Assembly: GCF_947507565.1 (NCBI RefSeq)
Contig: NC_089175.1
Coordinates: 6,871,733-6,935,732 of the forward strand
Reading direction: 5' to 3'
Source: Oscarella lobularis
Taxonomy: Eukaryota > Porifera > Homoscleromorpha > Homosclerophorida > Oscarellidae
Length of the DNA: 64,000 nt
In this document: in pieces, positions 43,417 through 57,400 of the stretch
Numbering within the stretch: the stretch's first letter is position 1
How the letters are laid out: the number at the start of each line of letters is the position of its first letter
Notes under the pieces: model-generated
Database searches by the model: none
What the model saw: the letters and a program-made list of their open reading frames with translations, nothing else
What the model was told of the DNA's origin: nothing
Position numbers and translations under genes: made by a program

Positions 43417-45140
43417 GTGCAAATCAGTTCCAAAGAAGCTACAGGCGCATGGGGTTCGCGCCTGTTGCTCGGATTTTGGCTCGTTTGTTTACTGGCGACG
43501 AGAGCAGAAGGTGAGAAGCCTGAAACGCCCCCAAGGCTAGACAGGGACGTCTTCTCTTTAGCTAACTCATGCACGGCTTCGAATTGCACAGCGGGACAAT
43601 ATTTCGACAGCGGAGTCTGCCTCGAGTGGGATTTTAGTGAGTAAATTTCCGTGTTTTCTGAATAGGCTATTTCAAATTTTTTTTCCAAAGTTGCTTCGGT
43701 GGATCGCAAGCGCCTCGTTCGTGCTCGAACGGCACATTCAACGCACTAACAGGCCAATCGATACAGTGCGCCGATTTTCGATGCCCAGAGGGACAGTACA
43801 CAAATACAACAGGTAAAAATCCGAAAACGTTTAATGAATCAATAAATTATAATTGGTATTTTCTAGGTCAGAAATCTTGTGTTTCTTGTGAAGCCGGTCA
43901 CGATTTCCAGCGTCGCAACGAGTCGATTTTCTGCCCGCGTGGAACGTCGAGTCTCCTCGGACAAGGCTCCTGTACGTCGTGCAACGAAGGCACGTTCGGT
44001 CGCGAAGGCGCCGCCCGCGGCCTGCCTTCCCTGCCCGGCGGGCCACCAATGCTACAATCCATCCGTGGAACCGATTCCGTTCCCCGAAGGATACCACTCA
44101 CCCGAGGCCGCTTCGATTTGCAGTCTCTGTCCCCAAGGAATGCTCAGGGGGCCGTCGCGCGGCCTATGCGTTCTCTGCCCCGCCGGGCAAACGTGCGTCG
44201 ATCCGCGCATCGGCGTCGGCATCGCGTGCGGAAACGGCACGTGAATCGAACGCGGCGTCAATCTCCAATGCCGAAACTGCACTCCCGGATACTTCTGCCC
44301 CGACCCCGCATCCCTTCCGCAACAATGTCCTCCGGGAACGCATTCGGCGCGACGTCATGTCAACCTCAAGCCTGCGATCCGGGACATTACAGTCGCCTAG
44401 GCGACCATCTTTGTACGGAATGTCCAGCGCGCGGGAAGTCAGTGTCCGTCTCCGTACGACGGTCCGATCGAGTGCGTGTTCCTCGGGGTTCTATTCGTCA
44501 GCGGGGGCGGGGTTATGTGCACCTTGTCTGCGCTAATCCCGCCTTGGCTCCAGTGGTGTGTTCCTTAGGACAATACTCTCTTGGAAATCAAAGCAGCTGT
44601 ATTGACTGTCCTCCCGGATTTCAATGCGTCTCGCCGTCGTCTCCGCCTTTCGAGTGTTCGCCCGGCTTCTATAGTCTCGGTCGAGCGACGAATTGCACCG
44701 AATTTCTCGCCGGATCGGCGTGCGTTTCGAACGCGGAAGCGCCCACTCCGTGCGATCCTGGCCACTACAGCAACGCCGGTATGACGGCGTGCCCATCATA
44801 AAAAAACTCGACGTCTGTCGTACACTGCCAACCTGGAACATACTCAGTGGGAAGACAACAAGTGTGAACGGCTTGTCCGTTAGGAAAACACTGCACTGAC
44901 ACAAGGTAAGAGAAGAAAAAAATCAATAAATAATTATAATCAAGTATATATTTTTTCCAGATCTGCTACTGTTATAGCACTATAGCACGGGTCGAGCGAC
45001 GACGTGCACGCAGTGTTCCGCCGGTTTTCGGTGTCCTTACAAAGACAGTGACGTCGTGATTGCATTCGCTCCTGGCTCGATATCGGCGTCCGCGGCGACG
45101 CGTTTTACAGAATGTCGTGCCGGTTTCGAGTGCCTACGGT
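43417..45140 (+). pseudogene. Broken cysteine-rich (ephrin-receptor-like/GCC repeat) secreted or receptor protein
   Basis: A signal-peptide-like stretch (WGSRLLLGFWLVCLLATRAE, 43447-43510) is followed by a 51-bp intron (GTGAG...TTTAG) and the exon ANSCTASNCTAGQYFDSGVC. Further exons encode repeated C-x2-C-x-G-x-Y/F modules (CLPCPAGHQC, SLCPQGML, CTPGYFCPDP, CQPQACDPGHYS, CIDCPPGFQC, CSPGFYSLG, FRCPYKD). This is the pattern of ephrin-receptor-like/GCC2-GCC3 cysteine-rich repeats. The reading frame changes at about 44010, 44320 and 44460. In-frame stops occur at about 44242, 44801 and 44866, and no in-frame ATG precedes the signal sequence (GTG at 43417). It is best read as a pseudogene of a multi-repeat extracellular protein. 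Confidence 0.7.
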
Positions 45141-45497
45141 GACTGGGTCAGAAATAGGGTGGGTGGCATCTCACAATGACATGAGGAGCCCACGCATCTC
45201 ACTCTTGCACGCACGCTCGCATCTTAATTGTGTGACTGCTCGCATCGTTTGTCGAGCCAGTGCATCTTTAGTCGTCTTTGAAAGCAATTTGGCAAGTGTA
45301 CGCACCGAGAGGGCATCGATAGAAGGGAAATGAAGCAAGCTTGGATACCGGTGGGGTGCCACGCCCAAATTTTACTCCGCAGTGTAGAGTCGTTCGCCGA
45401 GAGAGATTAATTAAACACCCGTTTTGGAGCTGCAGCATTTCGTAACGCCCAATGTTTCTCTAGAGCTTTATTCGAGAGGAGCTGTCTTCAGGGATCC
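45130..45497 (+). promoter_or_regulatory. 5' flank of the Bark-like gene, shared with 15590-15861
   Basis: See the duplicated flank at 15590. In this copy an extra segment of about 60 bp (around 45330-45395) is present, and the flank begins right where the cysteine-rich pseudogene ends. Confidence 0.7.
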
Positions 45498-48400
45498 ATG
45501 GCTTTGACATGGCTCCTCATGGTGGCAGTGACCATCTTTCCTTCTCAAATCTGTAAGTTTCAGCGCTTATTGGACTCCAATTTTACGTTTCTCTCCTAGT
45601 GAGTATCGAAACGAAAATCGGGGGCGTGTACTCATCAGATACGCTGTTGACGTTAGCCAAGAGTCCCTACGCAGTCACCAGCGACCTGACTGTGTCGAAC
45701 GGAACGACGCTCACCATCGAGTCGGGCGTGGATTTGAATTTTCAGGCTCGAATTCGTCTCGTCGTGGAGGGAACCCTCAAAGCCGTCGCAGGTTCACGTG
45801 ATCCTATAATCATGCGTCACAACGCGACCGTGGGAGTCGATTCGGCGGCTTTGCGTCTTGTGGGTGGCGCAACTCCTCGCGAAGGCCGAATCGAAGTGTT
45901 TGATGCGTCGAGCATGAAGTGGGGAACGGTGTGCGACGATTTATGGAATCAAAACAACGCCAAAGTCGTCTGTCGTCATCTTGGATTCAATGATCCAATG
46001 GGGTCTGACTATAGCACGAAGCGATTTGGAGCTGGAACGGGAGTCATTGGGCTATCGAACGTTGATTGCGATGGCGTCGAGAACTCTCTTTTGGATTGCC
46101 GCGCTCAGAAGTGGAACATGAATCAGTGTACGCACACACAGGACATTGGCGTTGTGTGCGGTGAAGGAAGCGTGGGATTTTGGGGCGGAATCGCGTTTGA
46201 AAGTGAAGGTGCCAAGGTGACGGTGTCGTCATATGGAGTGATGAACTACTCGACATCGAGTGTGATGCAAAATGTTGAGATTTTGAATGCAGGCATTGTG
46301 CCTGATACGGTTCGTAAATCGACTCCAGATGCAGACGTCGCGGCCGTCAGAGCGACGTCAGCAGTGGCCAAATTGACCAACGTCACAATTTTAGACAGTC
46401 GATTATCAGGAATTGAGCTCAATGATCTACACGCAGACATTGATTTTGAAGCAGTTACTATTTTTAACTGCAGTGGCACGGGCTTGACTGGTCGGTCATC
46501 TCGCCGTCTTACGTGCTTGCGATGTCATGTTGAGAACTGTTATAGAGGCGGTATTGTTATCACGGGAATTCCCTTTCCTATTGGTCGACCAACTGTTAGC
46601 GTTCCCTCGTATGATTTCAGTTATTCAGGAAGTATGAAGGGTGACAAAAAGTCATATTTTGTTGGCGACGAGGGTGTCTACTTTACCTTTAAAAGAGCCA
46701 CTACTGACTATTACCGAATTTTGGAGACTTCACCTGGTTACGGGATGTCTGTTTCTTTTGACCGCTTTCAGTTTGGCGGTTGGGGGTGTTTTGGTTTGAT
46801 GACTGGAGATACAGGGCACAAGCCGGTACACGCTTGCGGTCCATCATCAAACGCAGACGTCCAAATATTCGATTATCATCAATTGGTGGCGTACTTTGTT
46901 CCACGTCATTTAGGCTTGACTTGCGACGTCAAAGCGTACGTTTCTCGTTATCGATTGGACTCAAAACAAGTTAACATTCTGAATTGCTCAACAATTAATT
47001 CAGTTGCAGGTGGCGGCGGACTTATTGTTAAAGCGCTTTTTGGGTCTGTTCTCGTTGCTGGACTTAAATCAATTGACAACGAACCAGGTGGCATTCAGAT
47101 CTCAGGAGCCGGTTATTCCGTTCACATAGACACCTCTGTAATTCAATATGGCGTACGTTTTTACAATTTCAACCGAGGAATTAACTTGGTTGGCTATTTT
47201 TCATTGGCGAAAATTTCGAACTCACGCATCAGTGACTATCACCATGTTGTCCACTGGGATAACCACGGAGCTGGTAATATGACCATGTTGAATAACATCC
47301 TCATCGGATCACGCAATGATTCTGGAAGGATTTCCGTCTACGCAGGTCTCTACCTACATAGTTATGGAACGAACACGTACGGCTGGAGATTGACTGAGGA
47401 TAGGGCATTTTCGTTTGAGGGAAATGTTGTTACTCGCGTTGGAACCTCTGAGGGAACCTCCTATGGAATGTATTTCTACGTGTCTCACCAATACGCACAT
47501 GTGGGGTCGTTTAGCGTGAGAAACAACGTGTTTATTCGAAACGGAGGCGGTTTGTATTATCGTCAAGAATTTTTTTACCTCGCGGACGAGAATGCGATAT
47601 TTGCTGGAAACAGGTTTGAAGAGAACGACGTTGGATCCGGCTTAAACGTTGCTGAGCTGACCTTATCGAGTGCGAATGACAAGGTTCGCGTGATCATGGA
47701 AGGAAACACGTTTGTTCGTAACAAGGGAAAGTCAATCGTTTTGTTGTCTCCTGAAGCGTTGTACTTCAATGGTGCAGTGCAAATTCGAAACGTCACCTTC
47801 TTCAGAAATAATACGTTGAAAAATAACGTTGTTTACAATGGAACAATAGCCTCTAAAACGTTCCCCAACTGCGTTCTTGAAGTGACAAGTGTGAACGTGG
47901 AAGTCTATCACAACGTATTTGACAATCCAGGTTCTTCATTTGATGTTGGCAATGGAATCCCAGCAACGTCCTCCTTGGTCAGAATCAATTTTACACTCAA
48001 CTATTGGGGTACAGACAACGAACTAATTATTCCGAACAGAATTTTTGATTTCGACGATTCGAACTTCTTGGCTACAATCGACTACTTTCCCTTTCTTCTC
48101 TCTGCCGACCCATCTGACGTGGCAGGATCGAGTCCTCCTAGACGGTACCCACTCTTCGTTACTCCGTCTGGAGAGGTAGGAGGTCGGTTGAGGGACTCTT
48201 TGACGTTGACAGCGGCTGCTTCTCCGTACCTAATCACGAGAGACGTCACGATTCTTCCAAGAGGCACACTTACTATTGAAGCTGGCGTCGTCATTGAAGT
48301 CAAGGCGAATGCAGGCATTTTAGTTGAAGGCAGCATGATGTCCCTAGGAAGTTCTGTCAGCCCTGTTACATTTCGTGGAGAGATTCGACAACGCGATGTC

Positions 48401-51400
48401 ACCAAATATCGTATTTTTGACCGCTATTCTAGCACACCATGGCACATTGGACGACTTCAGGTTAATTTCGGTCAACTGTGGCGGTCAATTTGTCTACCGT
48501 CTAATGTCAGCCAAGACTACACGTCTATAAACAAGCTTACTGATTTAGCGTGTCAGAAGCTCGGCTACATCCGTGGTGGTTTCCTTCATCGTATCTGGTT
48601 TCCATCTTTGAAAAGTCCTGTTGTTACAGAATTTAGCTGTCCGGAAAGTGCCACTGATGTTAATCACTGCACCTTTAGCTTAGGGCAATATTCAGCATCA
48701 AGTCGTTGCCTCTCGATTTTGTTTGTCCGGTGCTTGTTCGAGACAGCAGGATCTGGTAGTGACATACAACTGGGAGGATGGGCAGGAATTCGATTTTCTC
48801 CAACGTCAACCGTCTCCGTTTCAGGAAGCAGTCATGCATTGCCTTCTTCGGTGCTCCAGCATACATTGATCCAAGGGGCTAGAAGATTGAGGACAGGAAC
48901 TGTACCTTCCGTGCGATCCTTACTGAAGTCACCGACATTCCTGAACGTGACTATAAAAGATTCGGCGTCAGCCGCTTTGTCTTTTGAATTTCTTCACGAA
49001 GAGGTGAATATTACCGGAGTGACTGTTGATGGAGGCCTGGGTAATGGAATATCACTTTTTGGTCCAAGGACACGAAATTTGACATTTCACGGGATTACAG
49101 TCAGAAATGTAAAGGGCGTAGGACTTCGCGTGAACCCTAGCCTTGTCTCACTGCCGGGATTGACAAACTATCAGTCCATTTGTTCTATGCCAGCTGTTTT
49201 GAACGTGAGCGTGGAGAATGGAACGTACTTCGGTTTAAATCAAGACGATCATTTGGCTGGCATGTACTGCTCTGTCGAGCTTCGAGGTCCTCCCAATACC
49301 GTCTTGTCTCTGACGCCCCTTTCCGTTCAGCTCTATAATGACGATAGACTTGTGCTCAGAAGTGGATCATCAAGTTCTTCGCCAATAATCAGAACGTACT
49401 CGGGTCAAGATCCGTATTCGATTGGCGACAACCTATTGTCATCTGGCAATTCCGTCTTGGTTGAGATCACTACAGGAAACAAGAGAAGGGCTCCTGGATT
49501 TGCTCTGTATTCTGTTGCTCTTTCAGCCAAACCGGGTCGTCCCTTTACTCGAGTCGATGATCTTAATCTGTTCTCAGCCGACACTGGAATTTACTTTATA
49601 ACCACCAGCGACGACATCTATATCAGTAACGCAAGAGTAGAAAATTCTTCCGTATACGGATTCTTCAGTGAGGCCCACTCCGGATTTTGCTCCTTGCGAA
49701 ACAGCGTTATACGGAACTCTCGTAGAAGTGGATTGTTCGTGACGTTTTTGCGAGGAAACATCGAAATTTTGAATAGCGAGGTAACTGGAAGCCTTGATCA
49801 CGGAATCTACATCGATAGCCACGAACTATATAATGGACAGCGAGTGATCGACTCTAATCGCGTGTCCAATAGTGGCGGAAGCGGTCTTCATTTGTCCAGA
49901 ACCGCCTCTAATCAATGGAACGTCACTAGAAACGTCTTTGATTCTAACAAAGATGGCGTCAGCGTTTATTCAACTGTAGGATTGAGTCGTCTGACGATTT
50001 CCGAAAATTTATTTTCAGGCCAGACCCAATATGGGCTGATTTTTGACCGCTTGTTAAACTCACTTGCTAGCATTGACGGAAACACGTTCGTCGGCCATCG
50101 TGGAAATACGGGTGGAGCAATGCTTTTGCAGGGAACGGCTCAAAGTCTCAGCGTGACGCGAAATGTTTTTCACAGCAATAGTGGAAAGTACGTCGTCAAA
50201 CTATCTCCTGACGCTTTTACGACGGCACCGTTTTCGTTCGAAAACAATCGTCTTCTCAACAACACTATCGTCAATTCTTCTCTATTAGGCGCTGTGGATT
50301 ACGGCTATCCGGCTGTGGCTGTTGTATCTATGTCGTCTCGGATTACCATGAAGAACAATGAGTTTAGCAATCCAGAATCGCAGTTTGAACTTGGTGTTCA
50401 ACTTCCAGTTCAAGGTTCGTCAGAGTTGTCGGTAGATGTGACCAGCAACTATTGGGGAACGGCGGATGAAGCTTCGATTCGTGACCGTATCGCCGACTTT
50501 GGATACTGCTCTCGACTTGCCAATGCTGAAATTTTTCCGTATCTTACGTCTCCATTGGGCCCGGCCGTGTCACTCTCCGCATCCAGAGACACTTCCATAC
50601 TGAGACCGAATTCGATCATTCGAGGACGTGTTTCTACAAACACGACTATTCCTATGTCTGGTAGTCCGTATACAGTTGCGGGCGACATCACTGTTCTTCC
50701 TGGACAAACTCTGACAGTGGAATCTGGCGTCGAGCTCCGATTCACTGCCAACACAGGAATAATGGTCGAAGGTCGTCTTCTTGCTCTGGGAACGCGGAAT
50801 CTGCCAATAAACTTTGTTAGACGTTCGTCGTCCGTGGAAATCCGTTCAGGAGACATACGTCTCGTTGGAGCTGCAGCACATGAAGGAGAAGGAGTTGCTG
50901 AAATATACTACAATGGGACGTGGGGGACCATTTGCGCTCTACAGGATGACGAAGACAGATTCTTTCCCACCGATCACAATTACTTGTTGTCAAACGCTGT
51001 ATGCCGAGAACTCGGCTACAGCCAAGCCAATCAGCTGCCACGCTCACGCTATGCCAATTCTTCGTACCAACGAGACGCATGGCTTGAGCAATTGATTTGC
51101 CGTTACTCTGACTCAGTGCCAGCGCAATGCGTCAACTACGTGTTCCGAAGGTCGAAATGTTATCTCGGAGCCTTGCATGTTAGCTGTAGGACGGGCGATC
51201 TAGTTCAACGTCGACAGTCGTGGCTGCATTGGTCCGGCGTTCGATTTTCTCAATCTTTGCAGGAGCCTTCAGTGATGAGTCACGTTTTCCTGTCTAATGC
51301 AGGATACGCAAACGTGGAAAAAATCGCAGCTATTCAAGTAGTGGGACACAGACTTGTTCTTACGGATGTAAGTGTGACCAAAAACGCTTGGACAGGCGTA

Positions 51401-54400
51401 GAATTTCGTAACTCGCCTTCTCCAAATATTACCAGACTTCACTTGTCATTAAATGAAGACACAGGACTAAGATTATCGAATACCCTTTCAAGTACATTGG
51501 AAGGAGTAACGGCTATTGAAAACCACGGTCACGGGCTGGCGTTGACTAGCGGCGGCGTTTTGCAGAGTCTTTGGAATTACCCCATCGTATCACCTGTGGA
51601 CATTTGCTCCCAATCTGGGATATTGTCGGCGTCGACTCCTTTCTATCTGAGATACGTAGCAAAATTAATGCAACGGGATGCTACTGATCGGAACTGTAAG
51701 GTCGACATTCAAGCCGACCCCAACCACGTTTTATCGTTTGATATCTTGGCAATTCAATTAGCATACTGGTCGAGCAATATGGTTATTGACGGCAGAACAT
51801 TTTTCAACTCGGGAAGAAGTCTGTTCCAGGGCGATTCTCTTCATTACGTAACAAAGGGCAGCTCGTCGTATGTATCTGTTAGAGCGCGACTCAGTATCGA
51901 TTCGCGCGAGGACTTTGTTCTGATATACGTTCAACAGCATTCTACGGGTAAGGGTAGTTATTTGCATTGATTAAAATAGCGCAGTTATATTTCTTTCACA
52001 GTCTCTCCTTCTCAATGGTTGCATACTGTGTCCGGTGGACATTTCGCTTCGAACTCTCTGTCTGGCGTTGCTTTCAGTTCTAGTGAGAGTACGTACGACC
52101 GTTCAAGCGTATCGATTGAAGGTTCCGTCATATCAAACAACAGCTGGAATGGCGTCGATTGCAAAGTCACAAATGATGGAACTTCGGGCTACGGTTCAGT
52201 CATTCGCGACATCAAAATCAGGAGAAGCACTATATCTAACAACGGTCGATTTGGCAGTGCCGCCGGAATCGCCGTCTCAGCAGACCATGCGAACATCGTC
52301 ATCCAGAATAACGGACTAGCGGACAACAGCGGTGGAGCTGTCAGCCTAAATCTCCAAACGAGTCGAAATGAATCAAGGTCGATTGACTTATTTGACAATC
52401 GCATCGTCAGAAACAGGGATGGCGGTACTATTAGCATTTCTGGCTCTTCCAGTTCGACGGGGGCTCGAGCGAGAATTCTCAGCAACAAGATTAATCACAA
52501 TTCTGCTGGAGTTCTTTACGACACTTTGTCAATCAACAGAATCGCTGCTAGCGTCGTGGACAACACATTTCACAACGACACCGGACGTCATACGGTTTAT
52601 TGGGAAATTGGCGAAAGATCCTCGATTTATGGGCAACAATTTGCTAACAACACGTTACATCTCAATGTTGGGCAAACGCCGAACCAGCGATGGACAGTGT
52701 ATGCTGTTGGCGTAGGGCCGTCGTACACTGGAAACGTCTTCACGAATCCGGCGAATCGATACGAGTTTGCTGCGGGATCTGATTTGAATCAAAGCCATCA
52801 TAATGCTGTCGACAATTGGTGGGGAAGTCGGTATTTGAGTGAAGCCGAGAAACGCGTGAGAGATAAGGACGACGTTTCGAGCTTGGCGGCGGTGGACATT
52901 GCACCGGTTGTGACGGAATCGCCTTGGACCGATAACGGAGGTACGCTATAGAGAACGAGTCTTCTTCCCTAATATTTTATTTGACTAGGGTGTCAGTATG
53001 GGTGGACTTTAGAGGACTCATGGGACTTGCATTGCTATTTGTACGTTAAAGGAGCACTGGATTGGGCCTCGGCGAATTCGTTTTGCAAGGCAAGCAAGCT
53101 CCACGTCTTGGGGCACACTCTAACTTGCATGGTCATTTAAATTATTAGGCTCAGAGATCGGAGCTTGGTTCTATCCACGATGCGTCCGTAACTAAGTTTT
53201 TGAATGGCCTTGTTCCCCGTCCTCCTGCGTCGCTTACAAGCGCGGGAGCGTGGGTTGGACTCCGACACGACGGGAACGTATGGTGGTGGTCCGACGCATC
53301 GGACTTTGACTACGGAAGCGTTAACGGAGGAAAAGCCGGAGACTGCTTGAAATTGACATCGGCAGGATGGGAAATCGAGGATTGCAGTACACGTCTTCCG
53401 TTTTTCTGTAGCGAACTACCAGCGGGGGGTACGTTTTCGTTGGTTTTGCGCAATTTTTTGTATATTTTTTTTGATATTCAGACCAATGTCCGAATGCTTG
53501 CTCGCGGCATGGACAGTGTGACAATGCTACTCGTACTTGTTCGTGTTTCAAGGGATGGCAAGGCGAAGACTGCAGCGACTTTCACTGCACCGACGTCAAC
53601 GACTGTTCCGGTTATGGAACGTGCGTGGGGCCGAATCAATGTCGTTGCCGAGCTGGCTGGAAGGCATGGAACATATAACTGGTATTTTTTTAATTAGATA
53701 TTCTGCCGTTTCCAGGGTCGCGCTTGTACGACGACCTATTGCAATCTGTACACGACGTGTTACGCCTGCAGTCGACAGCGGGGCTGTGGTTGGTGCGACA
53801 GTCAAGCCGCCTGCATTCCTGGTCTAAGTAGTCGCCCAGATAAGCAGCAATGCAACACGTGGTTCTACTACAGCTGCTACAGCCCACGGAGAGAAGGTTG
53901 TTCAGATCGAATAAAGGTATTTAATAAAGAATCGGGTCTTGCTAATTGATAACCATAGAGTTTTTGCATAGGACATTGGGTGCTCCTCTCCGTGCGACTG
54001 GTCTGTGGCAACAAGCAGCTACGAAACTTGCCAGCATTGTCACGACATAGGCCACTGCTACAACGAAGCAAATGTGAGTCTAATTAGATTCTTGGCAGAC
54101 AGTCTTGTATCGTCGCATCTTTTTAGTTGTCTTGTCTCAATTGGGACGAATCACGATGTCCCTATGGAAGGGTTACGCCCGACTACGGTCTCGGTGCGAA
54201 TGCGCCTAAAATTCCGAGTCATCTGCCTAACGGAGAGTCAGACTTTCGCGACAAGAGATCTTCGGGTGGATCGTCGTCTGATCGCCGTCAAAAGTACGTC
54301 GATCTTTACCCTAACGTACGAGTTGATCCCGGAAGCTCGACCATCTACCGTCTACTGGGCGCTAGCAACTACAATTATTACATCACAACACCGTCGCTGA

Positions 54401-57400
54401 AAGACGTGTACACTGGCCACATACTTTCCAGTCGTCAAAGTGGAGGAATACTCGACAAGATACTCGCTACGACCAAATGGGGGGCATATCAACTAATCAA
54501 GGCCTCTCCAGCCTACTTGGAGGAGGCGATAAAATACGCCGACTTTATCGACCCTGTTGACCTGGAAGACATCTACGACGAAGCAGCTATAGAAATTATT
54601 CCGAATGTGACAGCTCTTGAGGCGATTGCAGCCTCCTCCACCCCGCAGCTTCCCGGAGCCTCACAAACAATAGTTTTGTCGCCGTCTGTTTCTGTTTACA
54701 AGTGTCGGCGAACGTCTGGCGGAGATGTCGTCATAGCGTTGTCGTCGGTGGAATCGGAGAAGCTGGGCTTGAATCCCAGCAGCAATCAAGGCATTGTCAG
54801 TGCGCACGGAAGCAGACGTTTCGAAGAAGTCGAATCGATTGTCGGTGCCGGACCGCATACAATTGTTCATACGTCCCTAGCAAGTTGTTCTCCAAATCCA
54901 CGCCCTCCATCTGTAAAATTACAAGTGAAGACGACTGGACCATCTCCGGTCAATAAGTCTCCGCTTATTACGGGTGTTGGCGGCACGGGCCTCAAAGGTG
55001 TTCTCATATTTGACAACGTTTCTCCATCGGGTCTTGATCTATCAGTTGGTGACGTGATCGTCGGTCGTCCCAGTGGCCCAGCCGCTGGTTTTCTTACTGT
55101 GTTCTATGGGTCGCTGATTGACGGCACAACCTTCTTGGAACTGAATCCATCCAGCGGTGTCGGAACTTCGTGCAGTGAGAACATGGGCGATGATGCGTCA
55201 CGCAACGTTGGAAATAGTCTTGGAAATATGAAATGGTGCGATGCAAACGAGACCATGTTCTTTCATCACGAAGTATTGAAAACCAATGTAAGTCTTAATG
55301 CAGAGCGTTAATTTTTCTTCCTCAGCTAAATGGTTTTTTTTTCAGTTAGGAAATTCCGATCGAGAAGTAATCTCAACTGAGACGCTGGTCAGTTACGATC
55401 CTCAAGTGGAGATGACGTTCCGATCCAACCACACGTCGCCTTTCGTAACGAAGGTCGGATTTTCATTCAAAGGACCTCTGCATATTGGAACCAGCGCTAA
55501 TTTAATGATATTGCCGAGCTTGTGAGTTTGATTAAGCTTTCCTTCTGTCGATTCTTGGCTCACTTTTCTTCCCGCAGAAAAGGAAGTTCTTCTCCGCCTG
55601 CAGTATCTGTTACTGTCCCTTCAAAGCCTTTTTGCATTTCTATCGGCTCAATCTGCGTTCGTGGTGAAACGAAGATGTCCGCATCGTATTCGTTTTCTTT
55701 TGATTACGACGTAGGTTACTCGCATTCCTGTGTTCTCTCTGAACGCCTTGTTTTTGCAGGTGACCGGTCCTAGTAGCATTTCCTTTTCGTATCTTTCTCA
55801 GTCCCGTGGAAATGCTAAATTTGGTGCAGTATGGAGAAACGGAGTTGGAACCGAATACGTAAAAGAGGTAAGTATCCTTTAAGAAGTGCAAAGAATTCGA
55901 TTGTAGAGTACATTTGTCTTTTTAGGCTCAGTTGAAAGGAGATCAAGATTTGGCTGATCATCCACAGTATACGTCGACGTTTGAGTCTTCCCTGACTCCG
56001 ACATTCGGAATTTCGTGGCCCTCGTCGTACAAAGCTCCGGACTACGTGGCCAAGTCATCAATACATGCGATTGTGGCGTCTGCTTTCTCAGCATCACCTA
56101 GTCTCTATCCCCAGTCTTCCTTTACTGTGGAAATTTCTCCGTCACTGAAAGGTCAGTTTGAAACAACGCGATGCTCTAGAGGTTGTAATTTTGGCAAGGT
56201 ACGCTGGCGACTTCAGTAGATATTAATTAATTAAGAATACTTGAGTTGTTGTCTAGAAATTACTTTTATCATCACGCACCGGAGTTGATCAAATAGAGGG
56301 AACGTCATCTATAGATCTGCTCTACTACAATTCTTCGCAGGTGTTCGATTCGTGGCAACAAGCTTCGTTTATCGACGTAACAACGGGTCTCTGTTTGCCC
56401 TTGACGAACGAGACGGAATGTCTGTGTGAGTGTCCCGGGGCCGCCTCGTGCATCGACAAAGGCAACGGAATTAAACTTTGTCTGCCTTACATTTGCATCG
56501 GCTTGCCTGGCTGCTTAAGCACACAAGCGTGTCCGGCTGGGTTAATTGAAATTTTCAATTCGTTCTTGCCGAAGCCGATATGTCAATGTCAGTGCTCGGA
56601 TTTTGACCTCGCAGATGTTGGTGGCGATGGAACGTGCCAGGTAAGGCGACTTTGGTTGGACTCCATGATTGTCGGTTATTTTTAGTGTGATTGTACTTGC
56701 AACGACGGTAGTGTGAGCGTTTTTGGACCAGACGGCTGGTGTCAGTGCGGGTGTAAGTGTAACAACTGCATGGACTCAGTTCTTGGTCCAAGCGGATGCA
56801 TTTGTCCTGATGATAAGTAGGTCTCACACTGACACGCTGAGACTGCTGTGCATTCCGTCTACTCTAGATGTCCTACATGTCCGGAAGACCTTGAACCAGT
56901 GTGGCAGGACTGCACTTGTAGCTGTCAATCAAAGCAAGGTCGCGGTGGTTTGCCACCGGTTTGTGCAGATGGATGGCAAGGGCCTTTCTGTGACGTGCCT
57001 GACTGCAGTCCTTGGCCGTGTGAGTTGACAATTGCTACCTTATTGTCGTGTGTGCAACGTCATTGTTTTAGTTTGTTCTGATAACGGCATCTGCACCATA
57101 CCAATGGGAAGTGAGGCAGACAGAAAACCGTACTGCGTATGCGACGAGCAGTGGATTGGTCCTGGTTGTCAGTTCGCCAGGCCTCGTCCAGGCGGTGGAG
57201 ATCCGCATTTGCAGACTTTAGATGGTAAGGTAAATCTGTGGTGCCGGAAAGTTGTATCGAACGTGGTTTTACAGGATTTAGCTACGACTTCTTTGATATT
57301 GGCGAATTTTGGTATTGCAAGAGCGTTGCCAACGACTTTGGAGTGGACACTCGTTTCTTCAAGTACGCCAGAGCGTCTCTGATTGGCGCCGTTGCAATAA

